Part shown: positions 17,047 to 25,570 of the stretch, piece after piece
How the letters are laid out: each line of letters starts with the position of its first letter
Numbering within the stretch: the stretch's first letter is position 1
DNA from: an uncultured Alphaproteobacteria bacterium
GTDB taxonomy: Bacteria > Pseudomonadota > Alphaproteobacteria > UBA2966
DNA: 64,000 nucleotides
Assembly: GCA_958295725.1 (NCBI GenBank)
Contig: OY282368.1
Location: 3,444,365 to 3,508,364, forward strand
Direction: 5' to 3'
Notes under the pieces: model-generated
Seen by the model: only the letters and a program-made list of their open reading frames with translations
Database searches by the model: none
What the model was told of the DNA's origin: nothing
Translations under genes and position numbers: made by a program

Positions 17047-18006
17047 ATGAACGGGAAGAAGGTCCTGATCTGCGCCTGGCAACCGGACCGGCGGCGGGGC
17101 CCGTGGCTGCGGAAGCTGGAAGAGGCCGGCTTCGACGTCGAATTCAACCCGCTCGGACGCAAGTACACGCGGCAAGAGCTGATCGAACGCCTGCCCGGAA
17201 CCTACGCCACCATGGCGGGCAGCGAGCCCTACGACGACCGGACGCTCTCGGTGGCGCCGGAATTGCGAATCGTCGCCCGCTGGGGAGTCGGACACGACCA
17301 GATCGACGTCGACGCCGCGACCCGCCGCGGCGTCGCGGTCGCCATGGCGTTCGGCGCCAACCACGAGGCGGTCGCGGACGCCGCCTTCGCGCTGATGGCG
17401 GGTCTGGCGAACGACTTGCTCCCGTACCACCGTCTGGTCGCGGGCGGCGGCTGGGGCGGGCGCTATCATGTCGGTCTCCACGGGAAAACCGTGGGGATCG
17501 TCGGTCTGGGCCGGACCGGCCGCGCCTTCGCGCGGCGGTGCCAGGGGTTCGCGATGCGGATCCTGGGCCACGACCCCCTCCTCCCCGACGACGCGATACG
17601 CGGCTTCGGCGTCGATCCGGTCTCGCTCGAGGCGTTGCTCCGGGAGGCGGATTTCGTCTCCCTTCACACGCCGCGCGCGCCCGAGACGGAGAGACTCGTC
17701 GATCGCGAGGCGCTCGCCCTGATGAAGCCCGGCGCCTACCTGGTCAACACGTCGCGCGGCGGCGTCGTGGACGAGGCCGCGCTGATCGAGGCCCTGACCG
17801 GCGGCGTCATCGCCGGCGCGGGGCTCGACGTGTTCGAAACGGAGCCTCCGGGAGAGTCGCCCCTGTTCGCGCTCGACAATGTGCTCCTCATGCCGCATTC
17901 GGCCGGGGCCAGCGCCGATGCCGTCGACGCCGTGTCGCGGAGCGGTGCGTCGATTCGATCATCGCCATCCACGGGGGCCGGAACCCCGGCGAGGGCCTGG
18001 TGCTGA
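17047..18006 (+). CDS. D-2-hydroxyacid dehydrogenase (phosphoglycerate dehydrogenase-like), 3' end frameshifted
   Basis: NAD-dependent dehydrogenase. The Rossmann motif VGIVGLGRTGRAFA lies near residue 151, and the catalytic residues are in IVARWGVGHDQID (Arg), LDVFETEPP (Glu) and MPHSAGAS (His). The reading frame ends in a low-sense tail (SIRSSPSTGAGTPARAWC), whereas the next frame from about 17940 to 18032 reads VDSIIAIHGGRNPGEGLV then NPEVLPGA, exactly the usual C-terminal helix and ending of this family. A single missing base near 17935-17950 explains this. The core active site is upstream of it. Either a recent mutation or an assembly error. It is paired with the aldolase and abuts the convergent ABC permease gene (2-bp gap from 18032). 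Confidence 0.85.
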   Translation: MNGKKVLICAWQPDRRRGPWLRKLEEAGFDVEFNPLGRKYTRQELIERLPGTYATMAGSEPYDDRTLSVAPELRIVARWGVGHDQIDVDAATRRGVAVAMAFGANHEAVADAAFALMAGLANDLLPYHRLVAGGGWGGRYHVGLHGKTVGIVGLGRTGRAFARRCQGFAMRILGHDPLLPDDAIRGFGVDPVSLEALLREADFVSLHTPRAPETERLVDREALALMKPGAYLVNTSRGGVVDEAALIEALTGGVIAGAGLDVFETEPPGESPLFALDNVLLMPHSAGASADAVDAVSRSGASIRSSPSTGAGTPARAWC

Positions 18007-18034
18007 ACCCCGAGGTTCTGCCGGGCGCCTGACG

Positions 18035-18895
18035 TTATCCCGGTCGGAACCGCGCCGCCGCGCGTTCGCCCCCGCGGCGGCGCAGCCACTCCACCGTTCC
18101 GAGCAGCAGCAGCGCGAACGCGACCAGGATGGTGGCGACGGCGAGTATCTCCGGGCTGATCTCCTCGCGGATGCCGGACCACATCTTCCGCGGGATGGTG
18201 CGCTGTTCCAGGCCGCCCAGAAAGAGCACGGTGACCACCTCGTCGAGCGACGTGGCGAACGCGAACAGGGCGCCGGAGATCACCCCGGGCGCGATCAACG
18301 GCAGCTGGACGCGGCGAAAGACGGTCGGCGGCGCGGCGCCGAGGCTGGCGGCGGCGCGGGCGAGGTTGCCGTCGAAACCCGCGAGCGTCGCGGTCACGGT
18401 GATGACCACGAACGGCGCGCCCAGGGCCGCGTGGGCGAGGATCAGGCCGAGATGCGTCTGCGCCAGGCCGAGGTCCGAATAGAAGAAGAACATGCCCGCC
18501 GCCGAGATGACGAGCGGCGTGACCATCGGCGACAGCAGCAGAGCCGTCACCGGCACGCGGCCCGGCATGGCGGGGTTCGCGAGCCCGAGCGCCGCGAGAA
18601 CGCCGAGGGCGGTGGCGATGGCGGTGGCGGCGACGCCGATGACGAGGCTGTTGCCCAGCGCACGCGGCCAGTCGTCGTCCGCGACGATGCCCCGGTACCA
18701 GCGCAGCGACCAGGCGTCCGCGTCGAGGCGCAACATGCCCTCGGTGAAGGTGAAGTAGGGCTCGGCGTTGAAGCTGAGCGGCACGATCACCAGCATCGGC
18801 GCGATCAGAAATACGAGCACGGCCACGCAGAACGCAAGGTACAGGCCGCGGCCCAGATGGTCGCCGAACGGACGGCGCTCCGCGCTCCGCGCCAT
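18035..18895 (-). CDS. ABC transporter inner-membrane permease (PotC/YdcV type)
   Basis: Polytopic permease of 286 aa with about six hydrophobic segments. The EAA loop that contacts the ATPase reads LARAAASLGAAPPTVFRRVQLPLIAPG near residues 180-205, and the sequence ends with an Arg-rich cytoplasmic tail. It matches the second permease of spermidine/putrescine-type importers. ATG 18895 shares its bases with the stop of the first permease (TGATG), so the two are translationally coupled. It is the last gene of the operon ATPase, binding protein, permease 1, permease 2. Confidence 0.9.
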   Translation of the reverse strand: MARSAERRPFGDHLGRGLYLAFCVAVLVFLIAPMLVIVPLSFNAEPYFTFTEGMLRLDADAWSLRWYRGIVADDDWPRALGNSLVIGVAATAIATALGVLAALGLANPAMPGRVPVTALLLSPMVTPLVISAAGMFFFYSDLGLAQTHLGLILAHAALGAPFVVITVTATLAGFDGNLARAAASLGAAPPTVFRRVQLPLIAPGVISGALFAFATSLDEVVTVLFLGGLEQRTIPRKMWSGIREEISPEILAVATILVAFALLLLGTVEWLRRRGGERAAARFRPG

Positions 18896-20136
18896 CAGGC
18901 GAGCCGCATGCGTTCGATGCCGACGAGGCGATCGTACACCAGATAGAGCGCCGCCACGCAGACGAGCAGGACGCCGCCCAGCGCCGCCGCGAGCCCCCAG
19001 TTCAGCGACTCCTGCATGTGGTAGGCGATCATGTTGGAGATCAGCTGTCCGGTGCGCCCGCCGACCAGCGCCGGCGTGATGTAGTAGCCGATGGCGAGAA
19101 TGAAGACGAGCAGCGCGCCGGCGGCCGCGCCGGGCAGCGTCTGCGGCCAGTAGACGCGCACGAACGCCTGCCGCCAGGTCGCGCCGAGGCTCGCCGCCGC
19201 CCGGAGGTATTGCGGCGGGATCGTGCGCATGACCGCGTAGAGCGGCAGGATCATGAACGGCAGCAGGACGTGGGTCATCGCGATCAGCGTGCCGGTCATG
19301 TTGTAAATCAGGGCGACCCGCTCTTCCTCGTCGATCAGGCCGACGGCGACCAGCAGATCGTTGACGACGCCCTGGTTCTGGAGCAGCACGATCCACGACG
19401 TGGTGCGGACCAGCAGCGACGTCCAGAACGGCACCAGCACCAGCAGGAGCAGCAGGTTGGACGTTGCCGGCCGTGCGTTGGCGATCAGATGGGCGAGCGG
19501 GTAGCCGAGGACGAGGCAGATGGCCGTGATGGCGGCGGCGACGGCCAGCGTGCGCCCGAGCAGCGACAGGTAGATGCGCCGCTCCGGCGGCTGGGCAGAG
19601 ACGGCGCCGGCGGCGTCCCGGCGCAGGTCGAGCGCGTTGAGATAGTGGCGCGCCGTGTAGCGTTCGCCGGCGCGGCGGATCGCCCGCCACGCGCGCGCCT
19701 CGCCCCAGGCCGGGTCGGCGGCGATCGTCGCCTCTCGCCAGGAGGCGGGCGACGCGCGGCGCAACTTGCGGGCGGTCCGCACCAGAGCGCCGCGCATACC
19801 GCTCTCCACGCGATTGACGCGGGCCGCCACGGCGCCCAGAACGCGGCGTTCGCGCAAGCTCCGCAGCTCCGACGCCAGGGTCCGGAACGTCGCCTCGTCC
19901 GGAACCGACCGGCCGTCCCAGCCTTCGAGCCGCGCCAGCGTCCGCGGCATGGAATCGGCGACCAGAGGCTGGTGAACGCCGCGGATCAGCATCGCCCCCA
20001 GCGGGGCGACAAATGTCGCGCCGATGAAGGCGACGAGCGGCAGCGTGAGGAGCGCCGCCCGGACGCGGGCGCTTCTCAGCGCGCGAGCCAAGCGTTGAAA
20101 CGTTCGTTGATCTCGTCGCCGTTGTCGCTCCACCAT
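18895..20136 (-). CDS. ABC transporter inner-membrane permease (PotB/YdcU type) with a long periplasmic loop
   Basis: Permease of about 413 aa. One transmembrane segment near residue 30 (LPLVAFIGATFVAPLGAMLI) is followed by roughly 130 hydrophilic, Arg-rich residues before the remaining five helices; the EAA loop is YLRAAASLGATWRQAFVRVYWPQTLPG. The long insert between helices 1 and 2 is longer than in E. coli PotB but occurs in alphaproteobacterial members. The start is unsure: the first ATG (20136) overlaps the binding-protein gene by 61 bp and lacks a good Shine-Dalgarno; TTG 20091 is an alternative. Pairs with the downstream permease to form the channel. Confidence 0.85.
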   Translation of the reverse strand: MVERQRRRDQRTFQRLARALRSARVRAALLTLPLVAFIGATFVAPLGAMLIRGVHQPLVADSMPRTLARLEGWDGRSVPDEATFRTLASELRSLRERRVLGAVAARVNRVESGMRGALVRTARKLRRASPASWREATIAADPAWGEARAWRAIRRAGERYTARHYLNALDLRRDAAGAVSAQPPERRIYLSLLGRTLAVAAAITAICLVLGYPLAHLIANARPATSNLLLLLVLVPFWTSLLVRTTSWIVLLQNQGVVNDLLVAVGLIDEEERVALIYNMTGTLIAMTHVLLPFMILPLYAVMRTIPPQYLRAAASLGATWRQAFVRVYWPQTLPGAAAGALLVFILAIGYYITPALVGGRTGQLISNMIAYHMQESLNWGLAAALGGVLLVCVAALYLVYDRLVGIERMRLA

Positions 20137-21197
20137 TCCCAATCGTTGAACACGGCGTTGGCCATGTTCCGCGGGCTGGTCGGCATGTGCGGGCGCATGT
20201 CGATGCCGGTTTCAGCGTGGGTGGAAACCAGGCTCGCGCCCGAGCGGCGTACCGGCCCGTAGGCGATGTAGCGCGATACCGCGGCCATGGATTCGACCCG
20301 CGCCGCGAACAGGAGGAAGCGCCGCGCCGCCTCGAGATTGGGCGTCCCGGCGACGATGGCGAGCGAGCTGCCGTCCAGCACTTGGCCGTCCCAGACGATC
20401 GTGAAGGGCTGGTTCTCCAATACCCGCGCGTTGAAGATGCGGCCGTTCCAGGCGGTGCTCATCGTCACTTCGCGGTCCGCGAGCATCTGCGGCGGCTGGG
20501 CGCCCGCCTCCCACCAGACGATCCGGTCCTTGATCGTGTCGAGCTTGCGGAACGCCCGGTCCATGCCTTCCGGCGTGTCCAGCACCGCGTACACCCGGTC
20601 GGCCGGCACGCCGTCCGCCATCAGCGCGAACTCGAGGTTGGCGGCGGGCCGGCGGCGCATCCCGCGGCGCCCGGGGAACTTCTCGAGGTCGAAGAAGTCC
20701 GCGATGGTGGTGGGCTTCTCGCCCGGAAAGCTCTCGCGGTTGTAGGCATAGACGGTGGAATAGAGCATGCCGCCGCCGCTGCATCCTTCCAGAGGCACGC
20801 CTTCGAGATAGTCGTCGCGCGCGGGCGTACCGTCCGGCCCGGGCGGGAGGTCGTCGAGGGCGATGGGCTCCAGCAATCCTTCGTCGCACGCCCGCACCAG
20901 TTCGGGAAAGTTGAGGTCGACGACGTCCCAGTGGACGTTGCCGGTCTCCACCTGGGCGCGGATCTGCGCGAGGTCCCCGTTGAAGTCCGCGAGGCGCACC
21001 TCGATGCCGGTTTCCGCGGTGAAGGGCTCGTGATAGGCCTTCTGACAGGCCCTGGCGTAGGAACCGCCGTAGGACACCACGGTCACCGACTCGGCATGGG
21101 CGGAGGGCGAGCCGGAGAAGGCGGCGAGCAGCGCGGCGACGGCGGCGTACCCGGCGATGCGCGGCGGCGTCGCGCGTCCCGTTCGAGGCGACGTCAT
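20076..21197 (-). CDS. ABC transporter periplasmic substrate-binding protein (PotD-like)
   Basis: Exported binding protein of 373 aa. A signal peptide is clear: basic start, hydrophobic AAVAALLAAF and a probable cleavage after AHA near residue 35. The mature protein starts with VTVVSYGGSYARACQKAY, as in family 1 spermidine/putrescine-type receptors, and has VETGNVHWDVVDL, YNRESFPGEKPTTIADFFDLEKFPG and DGSSLAIVAGTPN segments typical of these receptors. Substrate could be a polyamine, opine-like compound or related cation; binding-site residues were not resolved. AAAGGA precedes ATG 21197. It lies between the ATPase and permease genes. Confidence 0.9.
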   Translation of the reverse strand: MTSPRTGRATPPRIAGYAAVAALLAAFSGSPSAHAESVTVVSYGGSYARACQKAYHEPFTAETGIEVRLADFNGDLAQIRAQVETGNVHWDVVDLNFPELVRACDEGLLEPIALDDLPPGPDGTPARDDYLEGVPLEGCSGGGMLYSTVYAYNRESFPGEKPTTIADFFDLEKFPGRRGMRRRPAANLEFALMADGVPADRVYAVLDTPEGMDRAFRKLDTIKDRIVWWEAGAQPPQMLADREVTMSTAWNGRIFNARVLENQPFTIVWDGQVLDGSSLAIVAGTPNLEAARRFLLFAARVESMAAVSRYIAYGPVRRSGASLVSTHAETGIDMRPHMPTSPRNMANAVFNDWEWWSDNGDEINERFNAWLAR

Positions 21198-21277
21198 GGC
21201 GGGGTCCTTTCTCGTGGCCGGTGGAGGCTTCGCTTCGGTTCCGCGCGTCCGCGGCGCGCCCGCGAGTCGGGGTCCGG

Positions 21278-22396
21278 TCATGCCGCGACGGCTTCCACGG
21301 CCCGGGCCCCTTCGTCGTCCGGCAGGGCGCGGCAGTCCACCGCGCCCCAGCCGACCCGGATACGGTCGCCCCGCAGCACGGCGCCGTGGCCGACGGTGTT
21401 CGGAATCTTGACGATGAAGGCCGGGTTGCCGCACAGGTCGAGCCGCAGCCGCAGGTGATCGCCGAGGAACGCGATGTCCTCGACGTCGGCCTCGAAGATG
21501 TTGCTGTAGACGCCGGTCCGGGCGAGGCCGACCCGCTCCGGGCGGATGGCGAGGACGGTCCTGTCGCCGGGCCTGTGGCGATGGACCGGGAACGCCCGCA
21601 CCGTTCCGCCCGGGGTCTCGACCTCGCAGGTGTCGGGGCCGACGGAAACGATCCGCCCGCGTAACAGGTTGTTGTCGCCGATGAAGCGGGCGACGAACTC
21701 TCCTTCCGGCTCCTCGTACAAGGTTTCCGGAGATGCGACCTGCTCGATTCGGCCGCGATGGAAGACCGCCACCCGGTCCGACATCGCCATCGCTTCCTGC
21801 TGGTCGTGGGTGACATACACGACCGTGACCCCGAGCTCGCGCTGGATGCGGCGGATCTCGAACTGCATCTCCTCGCGCAGGCGCCGGTCGAGGGCCCCCA
21901 GCGGCTCGTCCATCAGCACCAGGTCCGGCTCGAACACCAGCGCCCGGGCGATGGCCACCCGCTGTTGCTGGCCGCCGGACAGCTCGTCCGGCCGCCGCGC
22001 CTCGAAGCCATCGAGGCGCACCAGCGCCAGCACCCGGCGGACGCACTCGGCCCGCCGGGCGGCGTCCATGCCCCGCACCTCCAGTGGAAACGACAGGTTC
22101 CGGCCCACCGTCATGTGCGGGAACAGCGCGTAGTTCTGGAACACCATGCCGATCCCCCGCTTCCGGGGCGGCACGTCATGCACCGGGCGTCCGGCGATGC
22201 GGATCTCGCCTTCGGTGGGCGTCTCGAAGCCGGCGAGCATCATCAGGCAGGTGGTCTTGCCAGATCCGGACGGCCCGAGCAGGGTGAGAAACTCGCCCCG
22301 CCGCGCGCGGAGATCAAGATCCCGCACGACCATCGTCCGTCCGTCGTAGGTCTTGCCGACGCCCCGGAATTCGACGTGCGACTGCGCCGTGCCCAT
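21278..22396 (-). CDS. ABC transporter ATP-binding protein (PotA type)
   Basis: Cytoplasmic ATPase of 372 aa driving the importer. Walker A GPSGSGKTT is near residue 40, Q-loop FQNYALFPHMT, signature LSGGQQQRVAIARAL, Walker B LVLMDEPLGALD and the switch histidine in VTHDQQEAMAMSDR; after about residue 240 a C-terminal TOBE domain starts (GDNNLLRGRI and following). This is the standard layout for spermidine/putrescine and related importers. ATG 22396 has an AAAAGG sequence 7 nt upstream; the open frame extends further but with non-coding sequence. First gene of the operon, so the promoter should lie in 22397-22600. Confidence 0.94.
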   Translation of the reverse strand: MGTAQSHVEFRGVGKTYDGRTMVVRDLDLRARRGEFLTLLGPSGSGKTTCLMMLAGFETPTEGEIRIAGRPVHDVPPRKRGIGMVFQNYALFPHMTVGRNLSFPLEVRGMDAARRAECVRRVLALVRLDGFEARRPDELSGGQQQRVAIARALVFEPDLVLMDEPLGALDRRLREEMQFEIRRIQRELGVTVVYVTHDQQEAMAMSDRVAVFHRGRIEQVASPETLYEEPEGEFVARFIGDNNLLRGRIVSVGPDTCEVETPGGTVRAFPVHRHRPGDRTVLAIRPERVGLARTGVYSNIFEADVEDIAFLGDHLRLRLDLCGNPAFIVKIPNTVGHGAVLRGDRIRVGWGAVDCRALPDDEGARAVEAVAA

Positions 22397-22930
22397 TCCG
22401 CGACCTTTTCGCCTCGCTGCCCCGCCACCGATCCGAATTTCGGCCGCCGCCGCCGGCAAGTCAAGGTCGGGCAGGCGGACAGCGGGGCAGTCGCTTCCCC
22501 GGAAATCTCCGGAGAATGTCGGCCGACCGACGGCGTCCGGCCGCCGCGACGGCGATATTGAGAGCCGCGTGGCCGTCGGCGAGTCATCGCGAGCGGGCGT
22601 CATGAATCCATCATCGAATCGAAACGCGGCCGTCACGTTCTCCCGCCTATCCTCCAGGCCGCCCTCATGCTGCCGTGCCCGCTGACGGCGGATTTCAACT
22701 TCCCGACGTGGCACTATTACGGCCGCGGCTCGGGCGAAGAACGGGCCTGTCACGCTTACGAACCATGCCCGCCCCTGCCCGCCGACTGATTCCTGCCGGC
22801 GGGCGGGTCTGTTGGCGCTTGGGGTCTGGCCCGAAAAGAGTTGAGTGGTTTAAATAGGTTGTACATCTCCGGTTGCGCCAATGAATCAGTGAAGCACAAT
22901 ATGTGAACTGGAATCGCTCGCCCATAGTAG
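22397..22930. other. Intergenic region with the transition from core to AT-rich island DNA
   Basis: GC-rich up to about 22835, presumably carrying the ABC operon promoter on the minus strand; base composition then changes visibly. No gene is supported. Short frames on both strands lack motifs and start signals. Confidence 0.5.
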
Positions 22931-23130
22931 GAGCGCGATGGCCTGTGCTACGCAAGTGGCTTGACCAATGCAGAATGGACTGTGCTTGAGCCACACATGC
23001 CGTCACCGAAAGCTCTGGGGCACCCAGTGCACGACGGGCCTGCACAAGGTCATAAACGCAACCCTATACGTGTTACGCAACGGCTACTTGTGATGCCTAT
23101 TGCCAAAGAGACAGACTTTGAGTCATAAAC
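22931..23130 (+). pseudogene. Remnant of an IS5-family transposase (N-terminal part)
   Basis: The plus strand in one frame reads YASGLTNAEWTVLEPHMP followed by SPKALGHP, which fits the N-terminus of IS5-family transposases (consensus-like LTDAEWALIEPLLP...RRGRP). After a shift of frame it continues with KVINATLYVLRNGYL, a stop, then CLLPK, matching the VVNAILYVLRTGCQWRLLP block that normally follows. At least one frameshift and one stop have accumulated and the catalytic DDE part is missing. It marks the left edge of the restriction island. Confidence 0.6.
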
Positions 23131-23138
23131 TATGCCGC

Positions 23139-23579
23139 TCACACCGGGACAAATTCCGGAGTACGGCTTCCTTCAAGAAAGGATAACAAACGATTTTTCA
23201 ATCCTTCAATATCGTCTGTTTCACATTCCCACACAATCATCACCTCCCAACCTTCACGTTCCAAGGACGATACGGCACCGGCATCACGTCTCTGGTTCGT
23301 GACGAATTTATCCTCCCAGAATTTTCTACGAGTCTTAGGAGTCGTGGTCCGTTTACATCCTTCATGACGATGCCAAAAACAACCATGGATGAAGATCACC
23401 TTCCGTCGACTACGAAACACGATGTCGGGACGACCAGGAAGATCCACAACATGAAGTCGAAATCGATAACCGTGATGATGAAGAAGTCGTCGAACGATCA
23501 TCTCCGGTCTAGTGTCTCGTCCCCGAACCCTCCGCATCAGGGCGCTTCGGGTCACGTCTGGTCGTTCGTTCGAGATCAT
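23139..23579 (-). CDS. vsr: Very short patch repair-type endonuclease (Vsr)
   Basis: Nuclease of 146 aa with a PD-(D/E)XK-related fold that nicks next to T:G mismatches left by deamination of 5-methylcytosine. Visible features: N-terminal RSALMRRVRGRDTRPEMIVRR, the catalytic aspartate D52 in LPGRPDIVF (Asp51 of E. coli Vsr), IFIHGCFWHRHEGCK with the zinc ligands Cys67, His and Cys75, and a late Cys119 in VWECE. Complete by length. ATG 23579 lies in the stop of the GHKL ATPase gene (ATGA), so it is the third gene of the dcm operon. The AT-rich codons differ from neighbouring core genes, indicating acquisition with the methylase. Confidence 0.95.
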   Translation of the reverse strand: MISNERPDVTRSALMRRVRGRDTRPEMIVRRLLHHHGYRFRLHVVDLPGRPDIVFRSRRKVIFIHGCFWHRHEGCKRTTTPKTRRKFWEDKFVTNQRRDAGAVSSLEREGWEVMIVWECETDDIEGLKNRLLSFLEGSRTPEFVPV

Positions 23580-25570
23580 TCTTCCACGTAGTTGTCGATC
23601 GCGCCAATTACTTTTCCAAGGCGATCCATCAATTTTGCCCGCTTGAGATAATCCGAGTATGATTGGAAAGAATTCGCCAATAGTTCGTCGTAATTCACAT
23701 AACGTGCATTGTTTGCTCTTAACACTTCTTCAACCGCTCTCTTACCATCTGTTTGATTCCATTCAATCGGTGACTTACCCATAAGACATACGAATTCGAC
23801 AGGCTCGTAGGGAGTCCCCACCTTTTCGAGAATATTCAGCATACCACTACGATATTTGTGGATCTGCTTCCCAAGATCATAAACGGATATGGATCGCTCT
23901 GGCCGCTTCAATTCGATGATAACATGCTTACCCGCTGTCTTTCTGTACTTGATATCCAATCGCGCATTCTTTTCCTCCTTCGAGAGGGTTGCATTCACAT
24001 TCTTGAACAGCGTACCGACACGCTTTTCCATTACCTCAGAGGCTTCGACCCGCTCCCAAGAGGGATCAAGCAACCAGAGGTGGTCGAAGATGTAGGTTTG
24101 AATGACTCTTTCCTTCGCGTTCCGATCGACTTTCTCTTGCAAGGCTCTGATCACCGCGATGCGGTGTTGGACGATCTGACCATACAACGTCGCCTCAAGA
24201 CCATCTAACTCACGAAACATGAGGATCACGGATTCGAGGTTCTTATCGTCGATCGAATCTAGACTGTCTAGATTCTCATTCCAACGGTAGAATTCGAAAG
24301 CAAGTACCGCATGCTTAATCAATTGTCGACGCTCGGCGGGTTCATCTACATTGATCCGGTTGATCTTTCCCAACCAGCGCTTCGCTTTCTCAGAGAATCC
24401 TTTCGGGAGATTTTCGACCCAGGCCTTGACTTCGGGAATTTCCATAGCGGTCTGAGTACCCGAGTCGGCACGCAATTCAGACCAGCGTTTTTGAAGGAAT
24501 TTGAGCTCTCCACCGACGAATTTCTTCAGTGCGACATAACGCGGGTCATCCTCGACGATTCGCTGTCGGCTACTGATCGCAGAGTCTTCATCATGATCGG
24601 ACTCCAATCCGGTGGCAGTATCCAAACCGTCCACTCGCAGCTCTCCGATCAAGTAGCTCGCGTAGATTCCTCGCTCGGTAAAATCTCCAAGGAGGTCTTC
24701 TTGTGCCATCTTTCCTCGAACGAAGATTGCTACTCGATTCAAATTCTCTCCGTATTCGTCGCGCAATTGCCCACTCTCTCGAACGGTTCCTAACCATCCA
24801 TCTATCGTCAATTCTGATCCATCCGACAAGGTGAAAGTTGTATTTCGTTGCTCATTTTTATCCAGTCTTCTACAAAGAGAAATGACCGCAGATTGATCTC
24901 CATACGTCCAAATATACTGCAATCTATCATGGTATCCTCGATCTTCGGGAGTGATTTCATCCCCGTTGACAGTAATCATGAAACCATGGTTTGGACCGAT
25001 GATTGAGAAACGCCTTGCTAATCTCTTACGTAACCCCTCAGCGGTACTGATCGTTTGGCGCTTACGTAAATCACTAAGGGTAATTCTGGTTCCGTTCTCA
25101 AAGCCAATTCGGGAGGTCGATATCTCTTCCGGCTCGTATTCACCTTTGTTGTCTTCAATGGCTCTTCTAACAGCATCAAGACACATTCGCAGAGCGGTTC
25201 CCTGATCCCCTTGGATCGTCTCCACGACAATCTCGTTTGCGATCGAGAACAACGACAGCTTACCGATTCCCTTTCGGCCCATGGGCGAGCGGCCCTTAGA
25301 TGTCGATCCAGGTTGCCAGCTTCGTCGCTGATAGCCCACCAACAAGAATCGATCAATCACGTCATCCCTCGTCATTCCAATACCATCGTCCTCGATTACA
25401 ATATTATTTTCCACCTTATCCAACTTGACTCGGACCTTCCCAGCATCTGCGTCCCAGGCATTTGCGACGATTTCGGAAAGAACCGCGGGAACGTTGCTGT
25501 AGAGATTGAGGCCAAGATGCTGCAAGACATTCAAACTCAATCTCATTTTGAGGGGACGCTGACTATTCAC
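23576..25570 (-). CDS. GHKL ATPase fused to a PD-(D/E)XK nuclease domain (MutL/MORC-like defence protein)
   Basis: 664-aa protein. The N-terminal Bergerat ATPase has the N box SEIVANAWDADA (Glu33, Asn37), DDGIGM at 61-66 and the lid GRKGIGKLSLF at 98-108. A middle transducer-like and helical region follows. Near the C-terminus Asp539 in RLDIKY and E553-L-K555 in VIIELKRP form a D-x13-ExK signature of PD-(D/E)XK nucleases. Such ATPases are known next to cytosine methylases and Vsr genes, where an ATP-driven clamp plus nuclease is proposed as the restriction component. GTG 25570 is preferred over GTG 25585 because it overlaps the dcm stop (GTGA) and has GGGAG 8 nt upstream. AT-rich; probably the effector of the operon. 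Activity not proven. Confidence 0.85.
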   Translation of the reverse strand: MNSQRPLKMRLSLNVLQHLGLNLYSNVPAVLSEIVANAWDADAGKVRVKLDKVENNIVIEDDGIGMTRDDVIDRFLLVGYQRRSWQPGSTSKGRSPMGRKGIGKLSLFSIANEIVVETIQGDQGTALRMCLDAVRRAIEDNKGEYEPEEISTSRIGFENGTRITLSDLRKRQTISTAEGLRKRLARRFSIIGPNHGFMITVNGDEITPEDRGYHDRLQYIWTYGDQSAVISLCRRLDKNEQRNTTFTLSDGSELTIDGWLGTVRESGQLRDEYGENLNRVAIFVRGKMAQEDLLGDFTERGIYASYLIGELRVDGLDTATGLESDHDEDSAISSRQRIVEDDPRYVALKKFVGGELKFLQKRWSELRADSGTQTAMEIPEVKAWVENLPKGFSEKAKRWLGKINRINVDEPAERRQLIKHAVLAFEFYRWNENLDSLDSIDDKNLESVILMFRELDGLEATLYGQIVQHRIAVIRALQEKVDRNAKERVIQTYIFDHLWLLDPSWERVEASEVMEKRVGTLFKNVNATLSKEEKNARLDIKYRKTAGKHVIIELKRPERSISVYDLGKQIHKYRSGMLNILEKVGTPYEPVEFVCLMGKSPIEWNQTDGKRAVEEVLRANNARYVNYDELLANSFQSYSDYLKRAKLMDRLGKVIGAIDNYVEE

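Noticed and set aside
22695..23045. Minus-strand 116-codon ORF left of vsr
   Set aside because: Overlaps the IS5-like remnant antisense and has no motif or start signal.
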